A DNA stretch of 64,000 bases from Pinisolibacter aquiterrae. Lineage in GTDB: Bacteria > Pseudomonadota > Alphaproteobacteria > Rhizobiales > Ancalomicrobiaceae. Position numbers and translations under genes: made by a program. Of this stretch, positions 21,573 through 31,645 are shown piece after piece (positions within the stretch are counted from its first letter, which is position 1; each line of letters begins with the position of its first letter). The notes under the pieces are model-generated. The model made no database searches and had not been told where the DNA came from. It saw only the letters and a program-made list of their open reading frames with translations. The stretch spans positions 1-64,000 of the forward strand of contig NZ_JAFNIH010000055.1 in the NCBI RefSeq assembly GCF_019160155.1, read 5' to 3'.

Positions 21573-21598
21573 CGTCGTCTCGCGGCAGTCGCGCCCGA

Positions 21599-21925
21599 TC
21601 AGGCGGCGACGAGGCCCTTGTCCTTGAGGAGCGCCTGGAGCTCGCCCGCCTGGAACATCTCGCGGGTGATGTCGGCGCCGCCGATGAACTCGCCCTTGAC
21701 GTAGAGCTGGGGGAAGGTCGGCCAGTTGGAGTAGTCCTTGACGCCCTGACGCAGCTCGTCGGATTCCAGGATGTTGACGCCCTTGAAGGGCACGCCGAGG
21801 TGGTTGAGGATCTGGACGCACTGGCCCGAGAAGCCGCACTGCGGCATCTTCGGGGTGCCCTTCATGAAGAGCAGCACGTCGTTGGACTTCACTTCGGCGT
21901 CGATGGCGGCCTGAATATCGGACAT
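21599..21925 (-). CDS. grxD: Grx4-type monothiol glutaredoxin
   Basis: The 108-residue protein has the monothiol active site CGFS (KGTPKMPQCGFSGQCVQIL) and the glutathione-binding WPTFPQLYVKGEFIGGADI block. Such glutaredoxins bind a [2Fe-2S] cluster with glutathione and work with BolA proteins in iron-sulfur cluster trafficking and iron sensing. The BolA gene lies 80 bases upstream on the same strand, fitting the Grx4-BolA partnership. Confidence 0.96.
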   Translation of the reverse strand: MSDIQAAIDAEVKSNDVLLFMKGTPKMPQCGFSGQCVQILNHLGVPFKGVNILESDELRQGVKDYSNWPTFPQLYVKGEFIGGADITREMFQAGELQALLKDKGLVAA

Positions 21926-22005
21926 CGGTTCTTCCCTCTCTCATGACCCGGCTTCAAGGACCGGCGGTGGAACTGGTTCGATCGAATTCCTGGATGATCA
22001 GGGGA

Positions 22006-22239
22006 TCAGGCGGGCACGCGGGTGGTGAGCGCCAGCGCGTGCAGCGGCCCGGCGAGGGCCTCCTTGAGCGCGGCGTTGACCATCTGATGCTGCTGGACGC
22101 GCGACTTCCCCACGAAGGAGGCGGAGATCACCTCGGCCGCCCAATGATCGCCGTCGCCGGCGAGGTCGGTGATGGTCACCTGGGCCTCGGGGAAGGCGTC
22201 CTTGATCAGCTTCTCGATTTCGCCTGCGGTCATCGCCAT
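22006..22239 (-). CDS. BolA family protein
   Basis: The 77-residue protein has the BolA/KH-like fold, with the conserved IKDAFPEAQVTITDLAGDGDHW N-terminal half and the GKSRVQQHQMVNAALKEAL helix. It probably forms an Fe-S-bridged heterodimer with the neighbouring Grx4. Two in-frame ATGs (22239 and 22233) are possible. It lies between grxD and purL, all on the minus strand. Confidence 0.93.
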   Translation of the reverse strand: MAMTAGEIEKLIKDAFPEAQVTITDLAGDGDHWAAEVISASFVGKSRVQQHQMVNAALKEALAGPLHALALTTRVPA

Positions 22240-22323
22240 GCTCGTCCCACTCCCTTTCGCGGCACTTCCGACATCTTGTCGGAATTGTCGGTCGTCGTCG
22301 CGCCCCTGTCGAGTGCCCCCTTC

Positions 22324-24543
22324 TCAGGCGGCACTCATGTAGGAGGGCATCCAAGATTCATGCCGCTCACGTAGGTCGGCGACGGCGACCGTCAAGTGGC
22401 CTGGGATCACGAGTTCGGAGCCGCCGACCGCGCCGATCGCCGTCGCGGCGACACCGGCCATGGCGGCGTCGACGATCAGCCTGGAGGCTTCGATCGGCGA
22501 GGCGGTGAGGACGTAGCGGGCCTGATCCTCGCCGAAGAGGAAGGCGTGCAGCGGCACCTCGGTTTCGGGCAGGAGCAGGCGCGCGCCCTTGCCGCCGGCC
22601 ATGGCCATCTCGGCCAAGGCCACCAGAAGGCCGCCGTCGGAGAGGTCATGGGCGGCGGTGACGCGGCCGGCGATCACGCAGTCGCGGACGAAGTCGCCGG
22701 TCTTCTTCTCGAGGGCGAGATCGACCGGGGGCGGGGCGCCCTCCTCGCGGCCATACAATTCATAGAGATAGGAGGATTGACCCATCCAGCCGGTGGTCTC
22801 GCCGACGAGCAGGATGACGTCCTCGGAGTTCGCGAAGGCGACGCCGACGGTCTTCTCCACGTCGTCCATCAGGCCGACCGCGCCGATCGCCGGGGTCGGC
22901 AGGATCGCCTCGCCGTTGGTCTCGTTGTAGAGCGAGACGTTGCCGGAGACGATCGGCATGTCGAGCGCGAGGCAGGCCTCGCCGATGCCCTTCAGCGCCA
23001 TCACGAACTGGCCCATGATCTCGGGACGCTCGGGATTGCCGAAGTTGAGGTTGTCGGTGACGGCGATCGGCAGCGCGCCGACGGCCGACAGGTTGCGCCA
23101 GCTCTCGGCGATCGCCTGCTTGCCGCCCTCGTAAGGATCGGCCTCGACGTAGCGCGGCGTGACGTCGCAGGTGAAGCCGAGGCCCTTGGCGGTGCCGCCG
23201 TTCGGGCGCTCGACCCTGACCACGGCGGCGTCGCCGCCCGGGCGCTGGACGGTGTTGCCCTGGATCAGGTGGTCGTACTGCTCCCACACCCAGCGGCGCG
23301 AGGAGAGGTTCGGCGAGCCGAGCAGATCGAGCAGCGCCTTGGCGTAATTCGCGGGCGCCGGCACGTCGGCGACGTCGAGCACCGGCTGTTTCGCCGGCTC
23401 GACCCAGGGGCGATCGTATTCGGGGGCCTGATCGCCGAGCTCCTTGATCGGCAGGTCGGCCATGACCTCGCCGTGGTGCTTGACGACGAAGCGCAGCGTG
23501 TCGGTGGTGTAGCCGACGATGGCGAAGTCGAGGCCCCACTTGCGGAAGATCGCCTCGGCCTGTTCCTCGAGATGGGGGTGGAGGACCATGAGCATGCGCT
23601 CCTGGCTCTCCGACAGCATCATCTCGTAGGCGGTCATGTTGGGTTCGCGGGTCGGCACCATGTCGAGGTTCAGCTCGAGGCCGAGGTTGCCCTTGGCGCC
23701 CATCTCGACGGCGGAACAGGTGAGGCCGGCGGCGCCCATGTCCTGAATGGCGATGACGGCGCCGGAGGCCATCAGCTCCAGCGAGGCCTCGAGCAGCAGC
23801 TTCTCGGCGAAGGGGTCGCCGACCTGGACGGTCGGGCGCTTCTCGGCCGAGTTCTCGTCGAATTCGGCCGAGGCCATGGTGGCGCCGCCCATGCCGTCGC
23901 GGCCGGTCTTGGAGCCGAGATAGACCACGGGCATGCCGACGCCCTTGGCTTCCGACAGGAAGATCTCATCCGATTTGAGAAGACCCGCCGCGAAGGCATT
24001 GACGAGACAGTTGCCGTTGTAGCGGCGGTGGAAGTTCACCTCGCCGCCGACGGTCGGCACGCCGAAGGAATTGCCGTAGCCGCCGACACCCGCCACCACG
24101 CCGGAGACGACGTGGTGGGTCTTGGGGTGGGTCGGCTCGCCGAAGCGCAGCGCGTTCATCGCGGCGATCGGGCGCGCGCCCATGGTGAAGACGTCGCGCA
24201 GGATGCCGCCGACGCCCGTGGTCGCGCCCTGATAGGGCTCGATGTAGGAGGGATGGTTGTGGCTCTCCATCTTGAAGACCACGGCCTGACCGTCGCCGAT
24301 GTCGACCACGCCGGCGTTCTCACCGGGGCCGATCAGGACGCGCTCGCCCTTGGTGGGGAGCTGCTTCAGCCACTTCTTCGAGGACTTGTAGGAACAGTGC
24401 TCGTTCCACATGGCGGAGAAGATGCCGAGTTCGGTCAGCGTCGGCTCGCGGCCGATCAGATCGAGGATCCGCTGGTACTCGTCCGGCTTGAGACCGTGTT
24501 CCTTGACCAGTTCGGGGGTGATCTTGATGTCGTTGGGGATCAT
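22324..24543 (-). CDS. purL: phosphoribosylformylglycinamidine synthase subunit PurL
   Basis: The 739-residue protein is the small-type PurL, which converts FGAR to FGAM using ATP and ammonia delivered by PurQ. It has the characteristic [12 protein letters not shown] near the N-terminus, [21 protein letters not shown] in the ATP-binding site and the second AIRS-like half ([19 protein letters not shown]). It needs PurS and PurQ, whose genes lie immediately upstream on the same strand. Confidence 0.98.
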   Translation of the reverse strand: MIPNDIKITPELVKEHGLKPDEYQRILDLIGREPTLTELGIFSAMWNEHCSYKSSKKWLKQLPTKGERVLIGPGENAGVVDIGDGQAVVFKMESHNHPSYIEPYQGATTGVGGILRDVFTMGARPIAAMNALRFGEPTHPKTHHVVSGVVAGVGGYGNSFGVPTVGGEVNFHRRYNGNCLVNAFAAGLLKSDEIFLSEAKGVGMPVVYLGSKTGRDGMGGATMASAEFDENSAEKRPTVQVGDPFAEKLLLEASLELMASGAVIAIQDMGAAGLTCSAVEMGAKGNLGLELNLDMVPTREPNMTAYEMMLSESQERMLMVLHPHLEEQAEAIFRKWGLDFAIVGYTTDTLRFVVKHHGEVMADLPIKELGDQAPEYDRPWVEPAKQPVLDVADVPAPANYAKALLDLLGSPNLSSRRWVWEQYDHLIQGNTVQRPGGDAAVVRVERPNGGTAKGLGFTCDVTPRYVEADPYEGGKQAIAESWRNLSAVGALPIAVTDNLNFGNPERPEIMGQFVMALKGIGEACLALDMPIVSGNVSLYNETNGEAILPTPAIGAVGLMDDVEKTVGVAFANSEDVILLVGETTGWMGQSSYLYELYGREEGAPPPVDLALEKKTGDFVRDCVIAGRVTAAHDLSDGGLLVALAEMAMAGGKGARLLLPETEVPLHAFLFGEDQARYVLTASPIEASRLIVDAAMAGVAATAIGAVGGSELVIPGHLTVAVADLRERHESWMPSYMSAA

Positions 24544-24602
24544 CGGGGGCCTCGTGAGGCTCGGGCGCGCGGGCGCCGAAAAGGGGCGGAAACGGTCGGC
24601 CG

Positions 24603-25289
24603 TCAGGCGACCCGGGCGAGGCTCTCGAACAGGCCGCGGCCGTCGATGCCGCCCTGGAGGGCCTCGATCAGGTTCTCCGGATGCGGCATCATGCCGAGGA
24701 CGTTGCCGCGCTCGTTGAGAATGCCGGCGATCGAGTGGATCGAGCCGTTCGGGTTGGCGGCGTCGGTCGTCTCGCCGGCCTCGTCGCAGTAGCGGAAGGC
24801 GACCCGGCCCTCGCCCTCGAGGCGGGCGAGCGTCTCGGCGTCGGCGAAATAGTTGCCCTCGCCGTGGGCGATCGGACAGCGGATCACCTGACCGGGCGCA
24901 TAGGCGGAGGTGAAGGCGGTCGAGGCGTTGTCGACGCGGAGCCGTACCTCCTTGCAGACGAACTTCAGCGAAGCGTTGCGCATCAGCGCGCCGGGCAGAA
25001 GGCCGATCTCGGTGACGATCTGGAAGCCGTTGCAGATGCCGAGCACGTAGCCGCCGCGGTCGGCGTGACGGCGCACCGCCTCGATGATCGGCGAGCGGGC
25101 GGCGATGGCGCCGCAGCGCAGATAGTCGCCGTAGGAGAAGCCGCCGGGGATGGCGACCACGTCGACGTCGGGCAGCTCGGTCTCGGTGTGCCAGACCATG
25201 TGCGGGGCGACGCCGGAGACCTCATGGAAGGCGCGGGCGAGATCGCGTTCGCGATTGATGCCGGGGAAGACGAGGACGGCGGACTTCAT
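24603..25289 (-). CDS. purQ: phosphoribosylformylglycinamidine synthase subunit PurQ (glutamine amidotransferase)
   Basis: The 228-residue class I glutaminase supplies ammonia to PurL. It has the nucleophile motif [20 protein letters not shown] and the catalytic His/Glu pair near the end (GMMPHPENL). The start [16 protein letters not shown] at 25289 matches the family start, although the frame is open much further upstream. It sits between purS and purL. Confidence 0.97.
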   Translation of the reverse strand: MKSAVLVFPGINRERDLARAFHEVSGVAPHMVWHTETELPDVDVVAIPGGFSYGDYLRCGAIAARSPIIEAVRRHADRGGYVLGICNGFQIVTEIGLLPGALMRNASLKFVCKEVRLRVDNASTAFTSAYAPGQVIRCPIAHGEGNYFADAETLARLEGEGRVAFRYCDEAGETTDAANPNGSIHSIAGILNERGNVLGMMPHPENLIEALQGGIDGRGLFESLARVA

Positions 25290-25384
25290 GGGGCGGATCC
25301 TGTCCGGCGCGGCGGGCGCGCTCAAAGAGAGGGGAAGGGACCGGGCGGAGAGACGGGGCGGCCGCGAGGAGCCGCGCCCACGCC

Positions 25385-25624
25385 TCAGATCAGCTCGATC
25401 CGGTAGTTCTCGATCACGGTGTTGGCGAGGAGCTTCTCGCACATGTCCTTCAGGTCGGCCTCGGCCTGGACGCGGTCGTGGCCGGAGAGCTCGAGCTCGA
25501 TGAGCTTGCCCTGGCGGACGTCGTCGACGCCGGCGAAGCCCAGGCTCTTCAGCGCGCCCTGGATGGCCTTGCCCTGGGGATCGAGAACGCCGTTCTTCAA
25601 GGTGACGGTGACGCGGGCTTTCAT
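25385..25624 (-). CDS. purS: phosphoribosylformylglycinamidine synthase subunit PurS
   Basis: The 79-residue protein is the PurS component bridging PurL and PurQ. The sequence [20 protein letters not shown] and the following [16 protein letters not shown] match the family. The ATG at 25624 gives the usual length; the open frame extends upstream without conservation. A terminal Ile keeps the normal end (ENYRIELI). Confidence 0.96.
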   Translation of the reverse strand: MKARVTVTLKNGVLDPQGKAIQGALKSLGFAGVDDVRQGKLIELELSGHDRVQAEADLKDMCEKLLANTVIENYRIELI

Positions 25625-25886
25625 GGGGGCATCCTCGGCTGGTCGGCAGACACGAAAAGAGTGTGGCACGAACGGGAGAGCGGCCTTCGGGGCATGCCCG
25701 CCGGCCGGCTCTCGTCATGGGATCCGCGCGTACCACGAGGGGGCGGGAGGGGCAAGCCGGAGCTTGGCCGGAGGCCCCTTCGCTGCGGATTTCCGCCATT
25801 CCCGGTTGGCAGACGTCGACGGCACTTGTAGAACCGACCCGGCCCGTCGACCGGCGCGGTCGTGGCGATCGAGCGAGAGGTGGAAA

Positions 25887-27203
25887 ATGGCGCGCGACAG
25901 ACGGATCGAAGCGGCGAAACGGATCGTCGCGGAGGTCGCGACCCGACTCGACGCCGACCTGTCGGTCGAGCTGTGGAACGGCGAGGTGGTGCCGCTCGGT
26001 ACGAAGGCGCGCGACGACATCCGCGTGCGCATCTCGAGCCCGGACGTGATCCGGCGGCTCCTGCTCTCGCCGGCGCTGATGACGGTCTTCGCGCTCCATG
26101 CCTCCGGCGACATCGACATCATCGGCGGAACCCCGCTCGAGGCGGCGCAGCGCTGGGATCACATGCGGGCGCTCGGCGTCGTGCGCGGGCTCAGCAAGGT
26201 CTGGCTCGCCCGGAACCTGTTGCCGTTCCTCTTCGGCCGGCGCGACAGCGGCGGGTTCGCCGCCTCGGACGCCTTCGACACCCGAGGGATCGCCGCAAAG
26301 CCCGAGGCGGGGCGCAACGACATGGAGCTGATCCAGTTCCACTACGACGTCTCGAACGCCTTCTACGGCCTCTTCCTCGATCCGGAGATGGTCTATTCCT
26401 CGGCCTATTTCCAGGACGACGACACCACGCTCGAGGAAGCGCAGCTCCACAAGCTCGACATGATCTGCCGCAAGCTGCGGCTGAAGCCGGGCCAGCACCT
26501 GCTCGACATCGGCTGCGGCTGGGGTGGCCTGATCTGCCACGCGGTCACGAACTACGGCGTCACCGCGCACGGCGTCACCCTCTCGAAGGCGCAGTTCGAC
26601 TTCGTGACCGAGAAGCTCGCCCGGCTCGGCATCGCCGACAAGGTGACGCTCGAGCTCAAGGACTATCGCGAGATCGACGCCGAGGAGGCCTATGACGCGA
26701 TCGCCCAGATCGAGATGTTCGAGCATCTCGGGCTCGACAATCACGACCGCCACTTCGAGCACATGCGCCGGCTCCTGAAGACGCGCGGCCTCTATCTGCA
26801 TCAGGCCTCGGTGCGGCGGGCGACCCGGGATCTCTCGCAGTTCCGCAAGCAGACCAGCTACATGAAGTTCATCAACACCTGCATCTTCCCGGGTGGCGAA
26901 CTCGATCACATCGGTCTCACGGTGACCAATCTCGAGCGGCTCGGCTTCGAGGTCCACGACGTGGAGAATTGGCGCGAGCATTTCGCCAAGACCTGCCGTC
27001 TGTGGAGCGAGCGGCTCGCGGCCAATCGCGAGGCGGCGGTCGCCGAGGTCGGCGCGGCCAAGACCCGTCTGTGGCTCGCCTATTTCGCGATGACGGCGCT
27101 CGGCTTCCATCGCGGGCCGATCCTGGTCTACCAGACGCTCGCCTCCAAGCGGCGCTCGGGCCTCTCCGGCCTGCCGTGGACGCGCAAGGATCTCTATCGC
27201 TGA
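25887..27203 (+). CDS. cyclopropane-fatty-acyl-phospholipid synthase family methyltransferase
   Basis: The 438-residue protein has the CFA synthase layout: an N-terminal lipid-binding domain, then a class I methyltransferase with SAM motif [11 protein letters not shown] and the family motifs [23 protein letters not shown] and QIEMFEHLG. It would transfer a methylene group from SAM to unsaturated phospholipid acyl chains at the membrane. It lies on the plus strand between purS and purC, opposite in orientation to the purine genes, and so interrupts that cluster. The ATG at 25887 is preceded by GAGAGG. Confidence 0.92.
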   Translation: MARDRRIEAAKRIVAEVATRLDADLSVELWNGEVVPLGTKARDDIRVRISSPDVIRRLLLSPALMTVFALHASGDIDIIGGTPLEAAQRWDHMRALGVVRGLSKVWLARNLLPFLFGRRDSGGFAASDAFDTRGIAAKPEAGRNDMELIQFHYDVSNAFYGLFLDPEMVYSSAYFQDDDTTLEEAQLHKLDMICRKLRLKPGQHLLDIGCGWGGLICHAVTNYGVTAHGVTLSKAQFDFVTEKLARLGIADKVTLELKDYREIDAEEAYDAIAQIEMFEHLGLDNHDRHFEHMRRLLKTRGLYLHQASVRRATRDLSQFRKQTSYMKFINTCIFPGGELDHIGLTVTNLERLGFEVHDVENWREHFAKTCRLWSERLAANREAAVAEVGAAKTRLWLAYFAMTALGFHRGPILVYQTLASKRRSGLSGLPWTRKDLYR

Positions 27204-27235
27204 GGTCTTCCTGGCGCGGCGAGGCGTAAACGAAG

Positions 27236-27268
27236 ACGGCCGGCCCCTGGGGGCCGGCCGTTCTGTTT
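27236..27268 (+). terminator. intrinsic terminator after the CFA synthase gene
   Basis: A stem of about 11-12 bp (ACGGCCGGCCCC and its complement at 27250-27261) with a very short loop is followed by TCTGTTTTC, a T-rich tail on the plus strand. It separates the CFA synthase gene from the convergent purC. Confidence 0.8.
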
Positions 27269-27323
27269 TCGATGGACGTCGCGCCGTGGAGGCTCACGCC
27301 TCATTTCGCGCGAGGAGGCGGAC

Positions 27324-28100
27324 TCACGCTTCCGGGGCCGGCGTGACCGGGGCCGGGCCGGTGTTGGCCGGGCCGTTGTCGTTGAGGATGCCGAGGCGAC
27401 GGGCGACTTCCTGATAGGCCTCGAGCATGCCGCCGAGATCGCGACGGAAGCGATCCTTGTCGAGCTTGTCGCCGGAGGACTGGTCCCACAGGCGGCAGTT
27501 GTCGGGCGAGATCTCGTCGGCGAGGACGATGCGCATCATGTCGCCTTCCCAGAGGCGGCCGAACTCGAGCTTGAAGTCGACGAGGCGGATGCCGACGCCG
27601 AGGAACAGGCCGCTGAGGAAGTCGTTGACGCGGATGGCGAGCGCCATGATGTCGTCGATGTCCTGGGGGCTCGCCCAGCCGAAGGCCGTGATGTGCTCTT
27701 CCGAGACCATCGGGTCGTTGAGCTCGTCGTTCTTGTAATAGAACTCGATGATCGAACGCGGCAGCTGGGTGCCCTCGGGGATGCCGAGGCGGGTCGACAG
27801 CGAGCCGGCCGAGACGTTGCGCACCACCACCTCGAGCGGGATGATCTCGACTTCACGGATCAGCTGCTCGCGCATGTTGAGGCGCTTGATGAAGTGCGTG
27901 GGGACGCCGAGCGCGTTCAGTTGATTGAACACGAACTCGGAGATCCGGTTGTTGAGGACGCCCTTGCCGTCGATGATCGCGTGCTTCTTGGCGTTGAACG
28001 CGGTCGCGTCGTCCTTGAAGTGTTGGATGAGCGTTCCCGGCTCCGGGCCCTCGTAGAGGATCTTGGCCTTGCCTTCGTAGATGCGACGCCGACGATTCAT
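27324..28100 (-). CDS. purC: phosphoribosylaminoimidazole-succinocarboxamide synthase (SAICAR synthetase)
   Basis: The 258-residue enzyme ligates aspartate to CAIR. It has [20 protein letters not shown] at the N-terminus, [18 protein letters not shown] and the signature VDFKLEFGR. The C-terminal [10 protein letters not shown] tail is a non-conserved addition. The ATG at 28100 matches relatives; another in-frame ATG at 28133 would add [11 protein letters not shown]. Neither has a strong ribosome binding site. It is divergent from the DUF1476 gene across a 438-base gap. Confidence 0.96.
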   Translation of the reverse strand: MNRRRRIYEGKAKILYEGPEPGTLIQHFKDDATAFNAKKHAIIDGKGVLNNRISEFVFNQLNALGVPTHFIKRLNMREQLIREVEIIPLEVVVRNVSAGSLSTRLGIPEGTQLPRSIIEFYYKNDELNDPMVSEEHITAFGWASPQDIDDIMALAIRVNDFLSGLFLGVGIRLVDFKLEFGRLWEGDMMRIVLADEISPDNCRLWDQSSGDKLDKDRFRRDLGGMLEAYQEVARRLGILNDNGPANTGPAPVTPAPEA

Positions 28101-28538
28101 GGGTACGTACCGTGACTTGAAGAGAAAATCCATTGGGCCGAAGGCCTCCGGTCGAAACCGTCGCCTCGCGGCGGCGGTACTTCTCCCACCCGGGATGGGC
28201 ATCCGAGGGGGGAGGGGACGGCGGGACGGCGATCGCTCCCTCTCGTCGCGCCGTTCGGGTGTGGGATCCCGGCGGGCGCCAGACTTGGGTCGAAGAACGA
28301 AGCGCGGGACCGAGAGGGAATCGCCTCTCGCACCCGCGCGCACCGCCGGCACCCTAGCCGAAACGCCGACCCGGCTCAATGTGGACGAAAGACAGCCCAC
28401 CGACGGGCACTCGGACATCGTTCCGACGGATCGTCGGTCGAACGTCGCGTTGATTTGGCCGACGCCGGGGGCTATTCATTCAGCCGTTCGCGGATCCCAT
28501 ATAGGATCCAGTCCCGGATTTCCAGGAGAATCGAAGAC
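28101..28538. other. divergent promoter region between purC and the DUF1476 gene
   Basis: These 438 bases hold the 5' ends of two divergent genes. No convincing frame lies inside, since the overlapping Arg/Pro-rich frames have no ribosome binding sites. No clear -10/-35 pair or riboswitch-like structure was found by eye. Confidence 0.4.
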
Positions 28539-28862
28539 ATGACGACCTTCGACAAGCGTGAAGATGCCTTCGAGAAGAAGTTCGCCCACGACGAAGAGCT
28601 TCAGTTCAAGGCCGCCGCGCGACGCAACAAGCTCCTGGGCCTGTGGGCGGCGGAGAAGATGGGGATCGCCGGCGACGCGGCCGCCGACTACGCCAAGACC
28701 GTGGTCGAGGCGGATCTCGCCGAGGCCGGCGACGCCGACGTGCTCGCCAAGGTTCTCGCCGATCTGAAGGCGGCGGGCGCCGAGCAGTCCGAGCATCAGA
28801 TCCGCCGCACCATGGACGAGCTGATGGTGACGGCGATCGAGCAGATCAAGTCCGCCGGCTGA
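28539..28862 (+). CDS. DUF1476 family protein (zeta-type inhibitor of F1-ATPase)
   Basis: The 107-residue, mostly helical protein starts MTTFDKREDAFEKKFAHDEE, the hallmark of DUF1476. In alphaproteobacteria this family includes the zeta subunit, a natural inhibitor of the F1FO-ATPase, which acts through its N-terminal helix. The ATG at 28539 is preceded by AGGAGA. The gene marks the edge of the core region; the accessory island starts about 180 bases downstream. Confidence 0.92.
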   Translation: MTTFDKREDAFEKKFAHDEELQFKAAARRNKLLGLWAAEKMGIAGDAAADYAKTVVEADLAEAGDADVLAKVLADLKAAGAEQSEHQIRRTMDELMVTAIEQIKSAG

Positions 28863-29042
28863 TCGCGAGCGATCGGACGGGTCTTCGGGAGGCGCGCGTG
28901 CCCTGAGGGTCCGCGCGCTTCTTCGTGTTCGGATCGTGGTGGGGGCTCTCGGGACGACGCGGTGGAGATCCGCGCGCGACGCGTCGGGCGCGGGCGGGGC
29001 GTCGGCCGCTCGGGGTATCGGTCGGTCGGGGAGAGCGGCCGG

Positions 29043-29552
29043 TCAGGGGGAGTGGGGACGCGAACGAGGCTTCTCGTCGGGCTCTGCCCGCTGCCAATCG
29101 AATTCAGGGTATCTCAAGAGAAGTTCCGCGCCGAGGTAACTCCCGAAGTATCCCAGGCATCTCCCATCGTCCCCGTTCAATCCGCTCTCGCGCAGCACGT
29201 CCTTATGAGCTCTGTCGTCGCCCCGGGTCGGTGGCGCGTCTTCGCCCAGCCAGACGAAGCTGCCCGACCTCACGGTGGTTCCTTCGATGGCTTTTCGATC
29301 GAAACAAACGTCATCGACATCGCGGACCAAGAGTTCGCCGTCCCAGGACCGAAGCAGATCGATGCGTGACCATTTCTTCCAATCGAAGACACGAACGAGG
29401 ACCGCTCCCTTTGGAAGCATATAGTATTGATCAAACGGGATGAGAACGTTTATCGTGGGGTAGATGACGCAGAAAGCCGCGAAGAACTCGAGCGTGATCC
29501 GAGTTTTACGCATCCATTTTGGTTCAGGGTCGGACGGGATGGCCGATTTCAT
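29043..29552 (-). CDS. putative membrane-anchored immunity protein, copy 1
   Basis: The 169-residue protein has a single N-terminal transmembrane helix (TLEFFAAFCVIYPTINVLI, about residues 20-38), then a soluble domain of about 130 residues with KGAVLVRVFDWKKWSRIDLL, LVRDVDDVCFD and GYFGSYLGAELLLRYPEFDW. By topology the domain would be periplasmic. It is clearly homologous to 32268-32810 and more distantly to 31557-32222. Two cysteines after the helix (VCFD and GRCLGYFG) are shared with copy 2 and could form a disulfide. Its start overlaps the stop of the preceding toxin-like gene (ATGA), the tight coupling typical of toxin/immunity pairs. No known family was recognised; immunity function is inferred from context. 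Confidence 0.6.
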   Translation of the reverse strand: MKSAIPSDPEPKWMRKTRITLEFFAAFCVIYPTINVLIPFDQYYMLPKGAVLVRVFDWKKWSRIDLLRSWDGELLVRDVDDVCFDRKAIEGTTVRSGSFVWLGEDAPPTRGDDRAHKDVLRESGLNGDDGRCLGYFGSYLGAELLLRYPEFDWQRAEPDEKPRSRPHSP

Positions 29553-30495
29553 CTATAGTTTCCCGACTTGTAAGCGCTTGATTCTGGATCTCTAAAAACA
29601 TCGGCTCGAAACGAGGCTGTCCAGTCTTCGACGATCTCATAGCGCGTGCCGCCGACCTCGGAAATGAAGCGGAAGATGCTGGATACGTCCTCGACATCGA
29701 CCTTCTCGGAAAAACCAGGGGGTAGTGGCGCCACTCCCGATACGGCGTAAGCAACTCGTATCAAGTCTACCAGCCGCCAAAAAGACAACGGATTCGCCTC
29801 GAGCCAAGCAGAAAGCCGTCGCAGATCCAGCGGGTCGGTGAAGACGTCTCTGAAATGGAACTCGGACTCTCCTTCGATCGAGAGCATGTCTCCTCGCTGT
29901 ACGGCCGTTCCTTCGAAAGCTCCGTGGACACTCGAATACCCGTGGGAGAACGCCACGTCGCCGAAGTCGTAGGCCCTGCCGAAATCGACATGCGCGTTCC
30001 CTGAAGACGAGTTCCGTGCCTTTTCGGCAATCTGATCCGACAGTCGACGGAAGGCGCCTTCGGTAGCCGTCTCGTAGGCGTAGACTTCTGCGATGTCGCG
30101 GAGATGTCCGATCTCACTCAATGTGACCGGGCGTCCACCACCCGTGAAGAAGTGCCAGACGAAATCGCTGTCGTCCCAGCGCTCATAAGACGATGCGAGA
30201 CCGGTGGTAAACGTGTGATACGCGAATTCCGTTTCGCCGGGGCGATAAGGGATCGCCTCGCAGCGGCAATTCGGTTCATCGCCGGGGTTCCCGGTCTCGG
30301 GCGGTTGGTCCCAAGAGAAAATGCGGCCGTCGTTCCCCGATGGGACGGCCGCACCTTCGCGTCGCGGCGGGTGCGCCAGACGTAACGGTCGGTCCTCTGC
30401 TCGTCCTTGCGTTCAAGCGAGAACACGAGGGGCGTTCCGAAGCGCAGGTATCGGTCGAAGCGCAGGCGGTAGGCGTCGGTTCGGGTCGTGATCAT
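29549..30495 (-). pseudogene. frameshifted MuF-domain toxin-like gene, copy 1
   Basis: The N-terminal part (ATG at 30493-30495, MITTRTDAYRLRFDRYLRFG ...) and the C-terminal 190 residues (from about 30121) both match copy 2 at 32816-33754, but they are in different frames. Comparing the two DNA sequences, copy 1 lacks one base near 30333-30339, inside the run before AACGACGG. Restoring it gives the phage-head motif NDGRIFSWDQPPETGNPG followed by CRCEAIPY and an uninterrupted protein of about 315 residues. The remaining 3' frame (29549-30121, MSEIGHLRDIAEVYAYETAT) could still be translated alone as a 190-residue toxin-domain fragment. The downstream immunity gene is intact. Confidence 0.7.
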
Positions 30496-30844
30496 GGCGG
30501 GGTCTCTCGATGAGTTTTCGCCTTCGATCATCACCCCGTTTCGGCGACGGGGACGGGGTAGGGACATGTCCCCGGGAGGAGGGGCGCTTCCGGGGCTCGC
30601 CGGTCGGCCGGATCTTTGCTCGCCCGGTTCGGGTGCGCGGGCGCCTGCGACCACCACGACCGGGGCGGGCGGTTGATCTCGGCGGCGTCTCGGTTCATTC
30701 AGGGGCGCGCGCGGCGACGTGCGCGCGCCTTTTCGTTCGGTTCGGGGCCTCGGGGTCCGAACCTTCCCCGCGCGGACAGGGGCCTCGTTCGAGGTTCGTC
30801 CCGTCGAGCGGCGCGATCTTCGCGCTTCAACCGAGGAGACTTTC
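30496..30844. other. intergenic region between the toxin-like copy 1 and the aldolase gene
   Basis: These 349 bases lie between divergent genes. Open frames are low-complexity (Arg/Gly/Pro) and overlap on both strands. Promoters of the aldolase gene (plus) and of toxin/immunity copy 1 (minus) should be here. No repeat or attachment site was recognised. Confidence 0.35.
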
Positions 30845-31645
30845 ATGAACGCGACCGCAGGGCGGACGACCGCCTTCGATCTGGCCGGGCGTCTGCGCGC
30901 CGGTGCCACGGTGCAGGCCGGTTGGATGGGGATCGGCGATCCCATCTTCGCGGAAATCGTCGCGCGCTCGGGCTTCGACGCGATCGTCCTCGACATGCAG
31001 CACGGCATGTTCGGCCCGGCCTCGCTCGCCGGCTCGATCGGCGCGGCGGCGGGCGCGGGCAAGCCGGTCGCGGTGCGGGTGCCGGTCGGCGACATGGCGA
31101 TGGCCAGCCGCGCGCTCGACATGGGCGCCGCCGCGGTGATCGCGCCGATGATCGACACCGTCGAGCAGGCGCGCGCCTTCGTCGACGCGATGAAGTTCGC
31201 GCCGCTCGGCCGCCGCTCGTGGGGACCGGGGCGGGCGATGATGCTGTCCGGCGAGAGCGTCGCCCAGCGCTATCTCACCACCGCCAATCGCGACACGCTG
31301 GCGCTGGCGATGATCGAGACCCGCGAGGGGCTCGACGCGGTCGAGGACATTCTGGCGGTGCCGGGCATCGACGGCGTCTTCGTCGGGCCGAACGACCTCT
31401 CCATCGCGCTCTCGGGCGGCGATCGGGTCGATCCGCATTCGACCCTGGTCGATCTGGCGCTGACCCGCATCGTCGAGGCGGCCAAGGGCGCCGGCAAGAT
31501 CGCCGGCATCTTCGGCGGCGCGCCGGAACGGGTGAAGATCGTCCGCCAGTTCGGCTTCACCTTCGTCTCGATCGGCCACGACACCGCCTATGTGAAGGCC
31601 GGCATCGAGGCGATGATCGCGGCGGCGGGCGTGACGACCGGGTGA
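30845..31645 (+). CDS. HpcH/HpaI family aldolase
   Basis: The 266-residue protein has the class II pyruvate-aldolase signature: VLDMQHGMFGP, the substrate Arg in GRRSWGPGRA, metal ligands in MIETREGLDAVED and FVGPNDLSIAL. Such enzymes cleave 2-keto-3-deoxy acids (4-hydroxy-2-oxo-heptanedioate type) to pyruvate and an aldehyde. It lies alone on the plus strand inside the toxin/immunity island, with no other catabolic gene beside it. Its 3' end overlaps the 3' end of the orphan immunity-like gene by 89 bases. Confidence 0.9.
   Translation: MNATAGRTTAFDLAGRLRAGATVQAGWMGIGDPIFAEIVARSGFDAIVLDMQHGMFGPASLAGSIGAAAGAGKPVAVRVPVGDMAMASRALDMGAAAVIAPMIDTVEQARAFVDAMKFAPLGRRSWGPGRAMMLSGESVAQRYLTTANRDTLALAMIETREGLDAVEDILAVPGIDGVFVGPNDLSIALSGGDRVDPHSTLVDLALTRIVEAAKGAGKIAGIFGGAPERVKIVRQFGFTFVSIGHDTAYVKAGIEAMIAAAGVTTG

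Noticed and set aside
28101-28333. Possible riboswitch or leader before purC
   Set aside because: No purine-riboswitch core (conserved loops and junction bases) could be recognised, and alphaproteobacterial pur genes are not typically controlled this way.
30118-31158. A minus-strand frame reading from copy 1 of the MuF-headed gene into the aldolase gene on the other strand
   Set aside because: Only the part after the ATG at 30495 matches copy 2; the upstream portion is antisense to the aldolase gene and Arg/Pro-rich.
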